A stretch of 42,528 nt of DNA from Muribaculaceae bacterium (GCA_022510405.1 JAFLTP010000024.1:1-42528), one strand, 5' to 3'. Counted from the stretch's first letter, positions 32,306 to 42,383 are shown. Made by a program: numbers and translations. The notes: generated by a model not told the origin, from the letters alone.

Positions 32306-32713
32306 ATGGAGAGTTTAAGAAAGAGCCTTTCCAGGTTGCCTGCGTGGCTATTGAGTATAGTCACAATGCTTGTGATTTTATGGCTCACATTGGCTCCCAA
32401 ACCTTTAGGAGACGAACCTCCCTCGCTATTTGAGGGCGCAGACAAGGTTGTTCACGGATTAATGTTCGGGTTTTTAACCTCCATGATGTTGCTTGACTGG
32501 GAAAGGAAACACCATTGGAAGAAGGCGTATCCGGGAAGGATTTTTGTCTGTGCCACACTGTCGGCAACTCTGGGAATACTCATAGAATTCGTGCAGGCCG
32601 GCATGGGACTGGGAAGAGGTTTCGAATATGGTGACATAGCTGCCGACACTATTGGCGCCTATATATTCGCGATTTTATGGTTATGTCTCCCTAACCCCCT
32701 AAGGGGAAATTAG
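32306..32713 (+). CDS. VanZ-like membrane protein
   Basis: The 135-residue protein shows the small VanZ-type fold: transmembrane helix 1 (about 13-31, followed by LAPKP), the conserved segment GADKVVHGLMFGFLTSMMLL with a His in the second helix, a third helix with ATLGILIEFVQAGMGLGRGFEYGDIAADTIGAYIFAI, where E and D/N residues flank as in the family, and a short C-terminus. The frame is open back to 32276, but the promoter at 32270-32301 requires the ATG at 32306. The last residues (LPNPLRGN) are encoded by a CCCCTAAGGGG dyad. The biochemical role of single VanZ proteins is unsettled. Confidence 0.8.
   Translation: MESLRKSLSRLPAWLLSIVTMLVILWLTLAPKPLGDEPPSLFEGADKVVHGLMFGFLTSMMLLDWERKHHWKKAYPGRIFVCATLSATLGILIEFVQAGMGLGRGFEYGDIAADTIGAYIFAILWLCLPNPLRGN
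32696..32706 (+). repeat. CCCCTAAGGGG dyad at the VanZ stop codon
   Basis: Two four-base arms with a TAA centre overlap the last codons of the VanZ-like gene. C4-TAA-G4 sequences are, as I recall, widespread between genes in Bacteroidetes, so this may be a dispersed repeat that became part of the coding end. Confidence 0.4.
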
Positions 32714-32737
32714 AAAAAAGAGGGTATAAACTATCTT

Positions 32738-35700
32738 GTGGAAGAAAAGGAAATAACAGATAATGAACAGACACCGGGGCCCGAAACTCCGGAGAAAAAG
32801 GTTAAGAAGCACTGGATTCATCCGAAATGGCTGAGGATAGTGCTAAAGACTTTTATGTGGATCATAATAAGCGTGGTCTGCATCGCCATTATCGTGCCTG
32901 TGCTTCTCTATGTTCCACCCGTTCAGACTTTTGTAAAGAATATAGCCTGCAATGTAGTGGAGAAATCCACGGGAATGAAAATCGGCATCGACCGATTCCG
33001 GCTCAAATGGCCGCTTGATGTAGCCTTGGATGGAGTCACGGTGGTGGAAGCTACAGGTGACACTATGGTGTATGCCAAGGAAGTTATCGCCGATGTCAAG
33101 TTAGCACCCCTCTTCAAGCTTGATGTAGACATCAATGACCTCAAATTGGAGGAAGCCGGAATCAGGATAATGGCACCGGACTCATCCATGTTGCTCAAAC
33201 TTACGGCCAACCTTATAGAAATCGATGACAAAAGCTCCGTGGATATCAAGACCATGACTGTGGATGTGAACAAGCTTCTTATCCAACAGGCGGATTTGAG
33301 TCTCGATATGGATGTTTGGAAAAAGAAACCTGCCGAAAACGACACCACCGTACCTGTTAACCTGAAGATTCTGCTTCATGACGCACAGATAGATGGTTTT
33401 AATTTCGGTATGGCGATGCTACCTACCATCGATACCCTTTCGCTGGTATCAAAAAACGTGGCCATCAGGAACGGTGTGATAGATCTTTCACAAAACCTGA
33501 TAACAGCGGATTATTTAGGAACTTCAGACGGCAGCGTAACATACGTCGCCCCCACCCCTGAATATGTGAAAGAGCATCCAATGCCGGTCGACACCACTTC
33601 AGTGGCTACTCCTCCGATGATAATAAAGGGAGATACCGTGCAGGTGATAGATTTCAAAGCTCTTTATGCCATAAAAGACGCAAAACCATTGCCGGGCTTC
33701 GATCCCTCATATCTTCAATTCTCGGATGTGAACATCACCCTTGACAATTTCTATAACGAGGCTTCCACAGTAAAACTGCCGATTGCCTCGATATCGGCGA
33801 ACGAAAGGAGCGGATTAATGGTAACTTCCGGAAACGGAGAAATAGCGGTGGACTCAACCGGATTGGTTTTGAAGGATGTGACACTCCGGACACCATATAC
33901 CTATTTAAACGCCACTGCAGAAGTACCCTTCGCAGTGATGGAGTTGAACCCTTTTGCCCTCTTCAACCTTGACGCAGAGGGTTCGGTGGGTTGGCCAGAC
34001 ATCGAATCGTTCGTGCCCGACATGAAACCCTACACATCAAAACTTCCTGCGAGAAATCCGTTGGATTTCGACATAATAACCGGGGGATCACTGAGTGCCA
34101 TCGAACTGACTGACCTGAATGTGGGTATCCAGAATGTTTTGAGAATTAAGGCATCCGGATATGCGCAGAATGCGATGGATCTAAAGAAACTGCGGGCCGA
34201 CGTGAAATTTGAAGGAGATGTTACCCAACCGAAAGTAATCGACAAGCTTTTGGAACTGAAGGGGATACAAGTTCCAACCCTTAAACTGACGGGAGAGGCT
34301 ACTGCCAAGAATGAAATATATTCAGCCAATTTTGATTTGAAGACATCTGTCGGTTCCTTGGTGGCGGATGGAAGCGTATCTCTGTCGGCTGAAAAATATA
34401 GGGCTACCGTCAATGTAGCGGATATAAACGTAAAGGGTTTCATGCCTGATTTAGGAATCGGAACTGTAGACGCTTCCCTAACCGCTCAAGGTGCCGGGTT
34501 CAATCCAACGAAACCTAACGCTGATGCCGATATACATCTGAATGTCTCCTCGATAGATTACAACGACCAGACACTCAACAATATCACTGCGGATGTGACA
34601 CTGCAAAACGGAGTGTATAAATTCGACATAGATTCACCGAACGACATACTGAGACTTGACATTAAAGGAGAAGGGACTGTGGCACCCGATCTTTACACAG
34701 CGAATTTGAAAGCCGTGATAGACAAGGTGGATCTCTTCGCTCTGGGAATGGCAACCGATAACAGCACTTTAAGCGGCACGGCGACTTTGAAAGCGAGCGC
34801 GAGTCCAGAAAAATGGCTCTATGACGCTGATGTATGTCTGAAAGACTTCGCATTCATTTCGGGAGCCAATTATTATGCCATACCCAACGATATAGACATA
34901 ATATTCAAGAGCACCTTCGACAAAGTGTTCGCAGACGTGGATGCCAAAGGTACATGCCTGAATTTCGAGGCTGATGCGGGCCTTAAACAAATGATCGACT
35001 CCTTTACAGAGATCGGGGACTCTGTGAGCCGACAAATAGCACTGCGTGACCTTGATGTGGAGATGCTGCAAAAAATGCTGCCACATTTCCGATTGAACCT
35101 TCAGGCATCGGGCAACGGAGCAATGGCTGATATTCTTGCAGGAGCCGGCTTGAGCGTGAATAAAATCGAGGGCAACATCACCAACGATTCAATCATAAGC
35201 GCCGGATTCGGAGTATGGGAACTCGCAAATTCCAATATGCGGGCCGACACCATCACCTTCTCCCTCAAACAAAGAGGACAGTTGCTGGATTACAAAGCCC
35301 ATATGGGAAACAAACGTAACAATCCGATCGGTGATTTCGCCAACGTAAATATAAACGGATATGTGGGTCAGAACCGTCTGATGATGGGATTCAGGCAACT
35401 CAACCAAAAAGGTGAAACCGGCTATAGATTAGGACTCACAGCAGCCTTCCAGGATTCCCTGATAACAGTGCACTTCACTCCTTTGAAAGCCATGATTGGC
35501 TATATTCCCTGGACTTTCAACTCCGACAACAGTATCGAATTGAACATGAAGACTTTCAAACTCGATGCCAACCTGCTTGCCGAGAGTACTAAGAGCAGTA
35601 TACTTTTGAAGACCGAGAAGAACGAGAGAGGAGAAGATGAACTTCATCTTGCCCTTGACAACGTGCAGATACAAGACTTCCTTCAATTGTCGGTATTCGC

Positions 35701-37738
35701 ACCTCCAATCACTGCAGCACTTAATGCCGATCTCCATGTGGGTTATACTGAGGGCTGGCTGTATGGTACAGGAAATGTGGGTGTACACAATTTTACATAC
35801 GATCGTCTGAAAGTGGGTGACTTCGACTTGTCGCTAAGGGCCGGTATGAACGACGACGGTTCCACCGGAGCCCGATTAGGACTCAAGATAAACGGCAAGA
35901 ACGCCATCGCAGCCAAAGCTTTGCTGGTTCCGGACTCATTGAAAGTGCCTCAAGTCAAAACCATGGAACTTGATTTGACCCAATTCCCGCTCAATATCGC
36001 CAATCCATTCTTAGGAAAAGATGTGGCACAACTGTCAGGTTATCTAAACGGTGTGTTTGATTTGAGCGGTTCATTGAAACTTCCTAAACTCAACGGATTC
36101 CTCGCCTGCGATTCAGTTGCGGTATTTGTGCCGATGATGGGAAGTTCCGTGAAATTCAATCAAGATTCCATACTGGTTGTAGACAATGTAATCGACTTCA
36201 ACAAGTTTGATATTTGGGGACAAAACAATAACCCGATCGAGATAGACGGCACGGTCGATATGAGCGACCTCAGGACGGCAGTGTTCGATCTGAAATTGAA
36301 TGCAAACAACTTCCAGCTTATTAACAATGACCAAAGGGCACGCTGCGATCTCTATGGCAAATTGTTTATGGACATCCATGCAAGTGCCAGAGGACCCATG
36401 GACCATTTAAGCCTTAATGCAGGAGTTAATCTGCTAAAGGCTACCAAGGTGACTTATTCCATACCTCAAACCACTGCCCAGTTGACAGCTCATAATACCG
36501 AAGGCATAGTGAGATTCGTAAATTTCAACGACACAGTATTGGTGATGAGGGAAGACACGGTGGCTCCTCCAGCATTTTCAATGAGAATACTTGCAGGGCT
36601 GACCTTAGAAAATGGAATGCAGGTAAATGTTATCTACCCGGGATCCACAACTACCGGTACTGCAAGGGTGGAAATTCAGCCGAGCGGACAGTTGACCTAT
36701 TTCCAAAATTACTTAGGCGACATGCGACTCAACGGACAGGTGTATATAGGCAACGGTTACGCAAGCTACAGCATGCCGATTGTGGGAGAAAAGAAATTTG
36801 TATTCGATCCGGAAAGCTACGTACAGTTCCAAGGCGATTTGATGAACCCATCGTTCAGCATAAAAGCAACAGATGATGTGCGGGCAAGCGTGATTGAGAA
36901 CGGAAATTCTCGTATTGTGAATTTCTCTGTCGGAGTTGACATCACCCAGACGTTACAGAATCCTAAGCTGGAATTTGATTTGAGCACAAACGATGACATG
37001 TCGATTGAAAACGAACTCCAGTCGATGACCCCGAATGCCCGGAGTATGGCCGCTCTCAATATGCTGTTGACAGGCCAATATACTGGTGCCGGGGTGAAGA
37101 CTGCAAGTAGCGACCTTTTACAAGGAACCATGTATAATATCCTTACCTCCACCATCAACGGATGGTTGGCCAACAATGTGAGAGGTGTGGATATAAGTCT
37201 TGGAGTGGACCAATATGGCAATTCCTATAACGGCGAGACCGGTTCCTCGACAAGTTACAGCTATCAGGTATCAAAATCATTGTTCAACAATCGGTTCAAG
37301 ATTTCAGTGGGAGGTAATTACACTACTGACGCCCAGGCAGACGAAAACTTCTCAGAAAATCTAATAAGCGACATCTCGTTTGAATATCTTTTGAAACAGA
37401 CCCAGAACGTTACCATGTATGCCCGTCTGTTCCGGCATACCGGATATGAAAGTATTTTGGAAGGTGAGATAACGGAAATGGGAGGCGGTTTCCTCTTGCG
37501 AAGGAGATTGTCGAATCTGAAATCCTTGTTCAAATGGGGTACACCGAAAAATATGCAGTTGAACCAACGCCAACTTCAAGGTCCCGGCATGGGGATGCGT
37601 CGGGTTCATCAAAATGATACGACTCATACGAATAACATTACTGAAAGACGGGACACAATAGTTGAAAGAAGAGATTCTGTGACTATCAAGCCTGACACCA
37701 TAACCATTAACAATAAGGTGGAAAACAATGAAAAATAG
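32738..37738 (+). CDS. tamB: TamB-family envelope protein
   Basis: The 1666-residue protein has a short basic cytoplasmic N-terminus, one transmembrane helix (about 34-58), an AsmA-like start (FVKNIACNVVEKSTGMKIGIDRFRLKWPLDVALDGVTV), then a very long series of beta-strand repeats (groove-forming TamB/AsmA type), and the TamB C-terminal domain (about 1307-1560; GTARVEIQPSGQLTYFQNYLGDMRLNGQVYIGNGY..., TINGWLANNVRGVDISLG). Such proteins span the periplasm and are thought to move phospholipid or help outer-membrane assembly. The start is a GTG at 32738; the next Met is in the membrane helix. It overlaps the tamL gene by 11 bases, so the pair is coupled. Confidence 0.9.
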   Translation: MEEKEITDNEQTPGPETPEKKVKKHWIHPKWLRIVLKTFMWIIISVVCIAIIVPVLLYVPPVQTFVKNIACNVVEKSTGMKIGIDRFRLKWPLDVALDGVTVVEATGDTMVYAKEVIADVKLAPLFKLDVDINDLKLEEAGIRIMAPDSSMLLKLTANLIEIDDKSSVDIKTMTVDVNKLLIQQADLSLDMDVWKKKPAENDTTVPVNLKILLHDAQIDGFNFGMAMLPTIDTLSLVSKNVAIRNGVIDLSQNLITADYLGTSDGSVTYVAPTPEYVKEHPMPVDTTSVATPPMIIKGDTVQVIDFKALYAIKDAKPLPGFDPSYLQFSDVNITLDNFYNEASTVKLPIASISANERSGLMVTSGNGEIAVDSTGLVLKDVTLRTPYTYLNATAEVPFAVMELNPFALFNLDAEGSVGWPDIESFVPDMKPYTSKLPARNPLDFDIITGGSLSAIELTDLNVGIQNVLRIKASGYAQNAMDLKKLRADVKFEGDVTQPKVIDKLLELKGIQVPTLKLTGEATAKNEIYSANFDLKTSVGSLVADGSVSLSAEKYRATVNVADINVKGFMPDLGIGTVDASLTAQGAGFNPTKPNADADIHLNVSSIDYNDQTLNNITADVTLQNGVYKFDIDSPNDILRLDIKGEGTVAPDLYTANLKAVIDKVDLFALGMATDNSTLSGTATLKASASPEKWLYDADVCLKDFAFISGANYYAIPNDIDIIFKSTFDKVFADVDAKGTCLNFEADAGLKQMIDSFTEIGDSVSRQIALRDLDVEMLQKMLPHFRLNLQASGNGAMADILAGAGLSVNKIEGNITNDSIISAGFGVWELANSNMRADTITFSLKQRGQLLDYKAHMGNKRNNPIGDFANVNINGYVGQNRLMMGFRQLNQKGETGYRLGLTAAFQDSLITVHFTPLKAMIGYIPWTFNSDNSIELNMKTFKLDANLLAESTKSSILLKTEKNERGEDELHLALDNVQIQDFLQLSVFAPPITAALNADLHVGYTEGWLYGTGNVGVHNFTYDRLKVGDFDLSLRAGMNDDGSTGARLGLKINGKNAIAAKALLVPDSLKVPQVKTMELDLTQFPLNIANPFLGKDVAQLSGYLNGVFDLSGSLKLPKLNGFLACDSVAVFVPMMGSSVKFNQDSILVVDNVIDFNKFDIWGQNNNPIEIDGTVDMSDLRTAVFDLKLNANNFQLINNDQRARCDLYGKLFMDIHASARGPMDHLSLNAGVNLLKATKVTYSIPQTTAQLTAHNTEGIVRFVNFNDTVLVMREDTVAPPAFSMRILAGLTLENGMQVNVIYPGSTTTGTARVEIQPSGQLTYFQNYLGDMRLNGQVYIGNGYASYSMPIVGEKKFVFDPESYVQFQGDLMNPSFSIKATDDVRASVIENGNSRIVNFSVGVDITQTLQNPKLEFDLSTNDDMSIENELQSMTPNARSMAALNMLLTGQYTGAGVKTASSDLLQGTMYNILTSTINGWLANNVRGVDISLGVDQYGNSYNGETGSSTSYSYQVSKSLFNNRFKISVGGNYTTDAQADENFSENLISDISFEYLLKQTQNVTMYARLFRHTGYESILEGEITEMGGGFLLRRRLSNLKSLFKWGTPKNMQLNQRQLQGPGMGMRRVHQNDTTHTNNITERRDTIVERRDSVTIKPDTITINNKVENNEK

Positions 37739-40040
37739 ATTCCGAATGCATACCGCGGCATCAATGGTGCTTGTTCTCCTCCTTGTGTGGATAGCATCAT
37801 GTTCCACCACCTCACGCCTGGCTCCGGATGAAACACGTTATACAGGTATGGGCAAATTCGAAGTAATTGCTCCGGATGGTGTGAAATTGCCGTCAGCACT
37901 TGATGCGGAATTGAGAAAAACGGGTGAAACGGATGCAAATGACTATATCCTTGCTCCTTTCATAAAAATACCTTTGGGTTTGTGGGTCTACAACAATTGG
38001 AACGACTCGGCAAAAGGTCTCAAAGGATGGCTTTACCGCAAATGGGTGAAGGATCCTGTGCTTGTAAGCGAAGTAAAGCCCCAGATCCGTGCCAAACTTA
38101 TGCAACAATTGCTTGATGACAACGGATACTTCGGGTCGCAGGTGGTCTACAACATAGAACCTGACAAGAAAAACGACAAGAAAGCAGCCATCGGCTACAC
38201 TCTGCACGTGACTAAACCTTACCTTATAGATTCAATCATATATCTCAACGAGAACTCGAGAATAAACAAGTTCATAGATTCCGTGGCAAGAAAGAGCCCG
38301 TATTTGAAAACCGGCGAGATTTTCTGTGTGGACTCACTTGAGGCCGAAAGAGTGAGGATAGTGAATTCTATGCGTAACCATGGCTATTATTATTTCAAAC
38401 CGGATTACATTGAATTTCTTGCCGATTCATTGATTACCCCGGGAGAAATAGCCATCAAGCTGAACCTGGTGAGAAACATCCCAAGTATGGCAAAGTTACA
38501 GTATAAGACCGGTAAAATTGAAACCATCATTCTTCGCAACAGTGAAGAAACTATGGGCACACCGGATACCATGCAAACATCGAGGGGTGAGTTGATTGTG
38601 TATGAACCTGCCCGTTTAAGAAAAAATCTTATTCCGAGCTGCATCACATTCAGAAAGGGCAAGATATTTACAGTAAGGGACATGAACCTTACGCAAACCA
38701 GATTATCCAGACTTGGCATATTCGGAGGAATCCAGATAAACGTAATGCCTTCCGACACCAATCCTGAAAATCCATTGGTTGACGTATATACCACTGCCCG
38801 ATTCCAAAGTCCGATCGAAGCTACCATCCAAGCTAACCTTACCTCAAAATCCAACAGTTATCTGGGACCGGGTGTTACACTTGGACTTTCCCATAACAAT
38901 ATTTTCGGTGGAGGAGAGAAATTAAGTTTCCAGATCAATGCCGATTACGAATGGCAAACGGGTGGAGAAAGGAACAAAAATTTCAACAGCTATGAATTGG
39001 GTATCAATGCCTCTTTGGCATTTCCCCGATTGTTGGCTCCAAATTTTGTAAGAAGAACCCGTAGAGATCTTAACTGGACTACTATCAATTTAGGTGCCAA
39101 TACCCTGAATCGCCCCCAATTCTTCAACATTGCAGAATTCAATGCCGGTATAACATATGAATGGAGAGCCACAAGGCATTCGTTGAACCAACTCACTCTT
39201 TTTAAACTTACATATACCAAGCTTTTGTCTCACACTCATGAATTCGACTCCATCATGACCCAAAATCCGGCAATCGCATTGGGATTCCAGAGTCAGTTCA
39301 TTCCACAGATAAGCTGGACATATACCTACGACAAATTCTTCGAAAGGGAAAGAATCAACGGAATAAATTTCCAATCCATATTGACAGAGGCCGGAAACGT
39401 TTTCGACGGAATTTATTCATTGTTTGGAGTTCACGGAACAAAGACTTTGTTCGGCACGCCATTCTCACAATTTATCAAGGGACAGGTGCAATTGGTTTAC
39501 AACAGGCGATTGTTTCCAAAGTCAGACCAATGGATAGTTTCGAGGGTATTGATAGGAGCTGAACATCCCTATGGAAATTCATCGACTGTTCCTTATTCGG
39601 AACAATTCTATATCGGAGGTGCGAATTCAATCCGAGCGTTTACAATCAGGTCATTGGGGCCCGGTTCTTATAGACCGCCAAACCAGGAAAGGGACGGATA
39701 TTTTGACCAAACCGGTACTTTCAAATTGGAGGCAAATGTGGAATACAGGTTCCCGATAGTGAGCATATTGCATGGAGCAGTGTTCTTAGATACGGGTAAC
39801 GTTTGGCTTTTGAAGAATGACCCGATGCGGCCCGGAGGATTGCTGACGGGAAAAACTTTCCTGCGAGATCTCGCGCTTGGAACCGGAGTGGGACTTCGAG
39901 TGGATATCGGGGTGATGGTGCTTCGCGGGGATTTGGGATATGGCCTTCATGCGCCGTATGACACCGGTATTCATCACTATTTCAACATCAAATTCAACAA
40001 GGCGTTTGCCTTCCACCTTGCCATCGGCTATCCTTTCTAA
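37728..40040 (+). CDS. tamL: Lipid-modified Omp85 protein TamL
   Basis: The 770 residues start with a lipoprotein signal (LLLVWIASC, Cys25) instead of an ordinary signal peptide, which marks the Bacteroidetes TamL group. POTRA-like repeats follow (about 90-330; ATIGYTLHVTKPYLIDSIIYLNE-type strands), then a 16-strand barrel region (about 360-770) with the Omp85 lid motif GGANSIRAF (about 630) and the closing GDLGYGLHAPYD...HLAIGYPF with terminal Phe. It is the outer-membrane partner of TamB, encoded 11 bases upstream in overlap. A 52-base imperfect palindrome begins at its stop codon. Confidence 0.9.
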   Translation: MKNRFRMHTAASMVLVLLLVWIASCSTTSRLAPDETRYTGMGKFEVIAPDGVKLPSALDAELRKTGETDANDYILAPFIKIPLGLWVYNNWNDSAKGLKGWLYRKWVKDPVLVSEVKPQIRAKLMQQLLDDNGYFGSQVVYNIEPDKKNDKKAAIGYTLHVTKPYLIDSIIYLNENSRINKFIDSVARKSPYLKTGEIFCVDSLEAERVRIVNSMRNHGYYYFKPDYIEFLADSLITPGEIAIKLNLVRNIPSMAKLQYKTGKIETIILRNSEETMGTPDTMQTSRGELIVYEPARLRKNLIPSCITFRKGKIFTVRDMNLTQTRLSRLGIFGGIQINVMPSDTNPENPLVDVYTTARFQSPIEATIQANLTSKSNSYLGPGVTLGLSHNNIFGGGEKLSFQINADYEWQTGGERNKNFNSYELGINASLAFPRLLAPNFVRRTRRDLNWTTINLGANTLNRPQFFNIAEFNAGITYEWRATRHSLNQLTLFKLTYTKLLSHTHEFDSIMTQNPAIALGFQSQFIPQISWTYTYDKFFERERINGINFQSILTEAGNVFDGIYSLFGVHGTKTLFGTPFSQFIKGQVQLVYNRRLFPKSDQWIVSRVLIGAEHPYGNSSTVPYSEQFYIGGANSIRAFTIRSLGPGSYRPPNQERDGYFDQTGTFKLEANVEYRFPIVSILHGAVFLDTGNVWLLKNDPMRPGGLLTGKTFLRDLALGTGVGLRVDIGVMVLRGDLGYGLHAPYDTGIHHYFNIKFNKAFAFHLAIGYPF

Positions 40041-40091
40041 ATTCCACATCTTTGTTTATAACAAGCTTGTTTGAAACAACTTTGTGGAATT
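40040..40091 (+). repeat. 52-base imperfect palindrome after tamL
   Basis: Two 26-base arms match at 21 positions. The outer arms are AATTCCACA and TGTGGAATT and the centre is the perfect AACAAGCTTGTT (40060-40071). Mismatches fall in two symmetric blocks, leaving stems of nine, six and six pairs with no loop. It is a possible terminator or protein-binding dyad; there is no adjoining T-run. Confidence 0.7.
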
Positions 40092-40136
40092 AACTGAAAG
40101 CTGTTTTTGTTATTAGAAATATATTAACAAAGAATA

Positions 40137-40436
40137 ATGTCACACAGCAATTATACGGCGTCGGAAAGAAGAGGATTACTTGTAATAGCACTTGTGGCTT
40201 TACTGATTGTGGGATCGGGTGTTGTGTTGGCACTTTGCGGAAGGCCAAGGGAAAGAGTTGAAGAAATCCCTGTGGTAGTAGAGCATCCCGAGATAGTGGA
40301 CACTGCAAATTTAAATTCCGTTAAAGAAAAGAAATCCAAGAAGAAAAGGAAAGATAGCTCCACAGATAAGAAGAGTCGAAGTAAAAAGGAGTCAAAATCA
40401 TATCGCAGAAGAAATCCTCTGGAAGAACCGGTGTAA
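40137..40436 (+). CDS. Small single-helix membrane protein with Lys/Ser-rich tail
   Basis: The 99 residues have a short polar N-terminus, one transmembrane helix (about 13-34), an acidic/valine stretch (RVEEIPVVVEHPEIVDTANLN) and a strongly basic C-terminus (KEKKSKKKRKDSSTDKKSRSKK...). The family is not recognised. The gene lies three bases before the glycosyltransferase start, so they are co-transcribed. CAACTTTG at 40077-40084 is one base off a -7 element, inside the right arm of the palindrome. Confidence 0.65.
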   Translation: MSHSNYTASERRGLLVIALVALLIVGSGVVLALCGRPRERVEEIPVVVEHPEIVDTANLNSVKEKKSKKKRKDSSTDKKSRSKKESKSYRRRNPLEEPV

Positions 40437-40439
40437 AAT

Positions 40440-41261
40440 ATGTTGACATTAGATGTAGCCATATCCACGTATAAACCGGAAGGGATAGAGAGAGTAGCAA
40501 AGATGCTATCGGCTCTTCCATCCCGGAAAGGGGTGAATTATATCGTTTCATGGCAACAACATGAAGATGCCTTGATTCCGGAAAGCTTAATACTAAGAGG
40601 AGATGTGGAAGTGCATCGTCTGGATTTAAAAGGATTGTCTAACAACCGGAATAATGGAATAGATCACTGCAATGGAGATATTGTATTGATAGCGGATGAC
40701 GATCTGGAGTATACCGCCGACTTCGCAGAAAAGATCGTGAAAACATTTGAGGAGAATCCACAAGTAGATTTGGCTACTTTTAAAATCATTTCATTGAACC
40801 ATAAAAAATATCCATCACAAAACCGGGATTTAGAATTGCCTTTTCCGAAGAATTATTATATCTCAAGTGTAGAGATAGCTTTCCGAAGAGAACGACTAAA
40901 GGGTCTAAAATTTTATCCCGAATTGGGCCTCGGTTCACCTAAAATGTATTGTGGTGAGGAAGAGTTTTTTGTTGCTTCAGCTATAAAAAGAGGATATGTT
41001 TGCAGATTTATAAACCTGGATATTGCGACACATTCTGAACCTACAACAGGCAATAAAATTTCCAATCAAATATTAAGGGGAAAAGGTTTTGTGATCAGTG
41101 CCATTTATCCCAAGACATGGATAGTTAGAATAGCTCTCAAAGCATATAGAGAGTCAAGGTTCAAGAAAACTTCTTTTTTAAACAATACTTATCAATTATC
41201 CAAAGGAGCTCTGCAAAGATTACTGACATGGCAACACATTCCGAAAAAATATAGATGGTAG
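40440..41261 (+). CDS. Family 2-type glycosyltransferase
   Basis: The 273 residues show a GT-A fold: opening LTLDVAISTYKPEGIERV, the motif LSNNRNNGIDHCNGDIVLIADDDLEY with the DxD metal site (ADDD, about 81-84), and a second acidic block with CGEEEFFVASAIKRG. The expected donor is a UDP- or dTDP-sugar, acceptor unknown. It probably acts on LPS, O-antigen or capsule at the cytoplasmic face. The start follows the small membrane protein by three bases. The gene converges with the glycosyltransferase at 41280-42383, only 18 bases between stops. Confidence 0.87.
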   Translation: MLTLDVAISTYKPEGIERVAKMLSALPSRKGVNYIVSWQQHEDALIPESLILRGDVEVHRLDLKGLSNNRNNGIDHCNGDIVLIADDDLEYTADFAEKIVKTFEENPQVDLATFKIISLNHKKYPSQNRDLELPFPKNYYISSVEIAFRRERLKGLKFYPELGLGSPKMYCGEEEFFVASAIKRGYVCRFINLDIATHSEPTTGNKISNQILRGKGFVISAIYPKTWIVRIALKAYRESRFKKTSFLNNTYQLSKGALQRLLTWQHIPKKYRW

Positions 41262-41279
41262 GATTTTCTTATTTATGAA

Positions 41280-42383
41280 TTATCCTTTGTTTTGCCAATG
41301 GTCCAAAAAGCGCTGAGCAACGAGCCTTGAATCATTGTGCTTCAAAGCTATGTTTCTGCCCTGCTCACCTCTCTTTAAAATTTCATTTTTATTTTCAATA
41401 AGATTCACCAATCGTTCTTTTATATCTTTATCAAATGGGGACAGGGATAATAATGGCTGTTCCGTGGAATTACCTATATATTCATAATATTCCGGCTGGG
41501 CACCGGTACCCACTACTTTCCCAAGACCCATAGCGTAAAGAGCTGTCATAGCAGGCGAGTAAGAATACAACTGATCAAGAACGATGTCAGTCTTTGCCAA
41601 TCTATTGAGAAATTCATTAAACGGGAGGTCTTTCACCAAATCGGTTTTGACCTTCTCAGGCATTTCATCTTCCAGTTCCTTAGCAATTTTATACAAGATT
41701 TTACTACCCTTCATATCTTCATATCCCGATCTCATTCCCACAAAAATATTCACTTTGTCATCCGAGAAATGAACAGGATTCGAAGGTAATTCTGAGAAAT
41801 CTACAGGCAGGTTTGTAAATTTAACCTTTTCTCCTAAAATACCTTTCACAGGCATTTCATATTCAGGCAAGACGGCCATGGCTCCGTTGATATTTTCCAA
41901 AAGATAATCAGCCCAATTTTTATTTGCATTTGAAATCCAGCCATATAAATGTTCCGGCTTTGCCAAATGTCCCGGGGCAAACTCCTCCCCTATCTTGAAT
42001 TCGGAAAAACGAAAAAGTTTGGCATCATAACATGCCTTACAAAAATAATAATCGTTACCGGCGAGAGTAAGAAAAATCGAGCCGTTTTGCTTTTTTAATA
42101 TGTCGTAGAAATATTTATATTTTTGAGGTTTAAGGCTTAGGAAATTTGTATTTATAAGTTGCACTACGTCATAGTTTCTTAAAAGTGGCAACAGGTTGAA
42201 CAGTTCAAAAAGGTATTTGAATCCACCTATAATCCCGGGGGTTCTTTTAAGATAAAAATCGGTGGAAAGATTCATATGACCACACCTGTCGGAAAGAACA
42301 TCCGCTTGATGGCCCATTCTCCTTAATTCCCGAGCCAGAGTGGTGTGTAAATTCGAATAGTCTCCTATAAAAAGGATCTTCAT
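41280..42383 (-). CDS. GT-B-fold glycosyltransferase-like protein
   Basis: The 367-residue protein opens MKILFIGDYSNLHTTLARELRRMGHQADVLS, a typical GT-B N-terminal Rossmann start. Its C-terminal half has VNIFVGMRSGYEDMKGSKILYKIAKEL and LAKTDIVLDQLYSYSPAMTALYAMGLGKVVGTGAQPEYYEYIG, resembling the family 4 donor-binding region (E-x7-E is not strict here). Specificity is unknown. It is transcribed toward the family 2 glycosyltransferase gene. A -7 element at 42405-42412 predicts a leader of about 17-20 bases and faces away from the tRNA-Pro promoter. Confidence 0.8.
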   Translation of the reverse strand: MKILFIGDYSNLHTTLARELRRMGHQADVLSDRCGHMNLSTDFYLKRTPGIIGGFKYLFELFNLLPLLRNYDVVQLINTNFLSLKPQKYKYFYDILKKQNGSIFLTLAGNDYYFCKACYDAKLFRFSEFKIGEEFAPGHLAKPEHLYGWISNANKNWADYLLENINGAMAVLPEYEMPVKGILGEKVKFTNLPVDFSELPSNPVHFSDDKVNIFVGMRSGYEDMKGSKILYKIAKELEDEMPEKVKTDLVKDLPFNEFLNRLAKTDIVLDQLYSYSPAMTALYAMGLGKVVGTGAQPEYYEYIGNSTEQPLLSLSPFDKDIKERLVNLIENKNEILKRGEQGRNIALKHNDSRLVAQRFLDHWQNKG

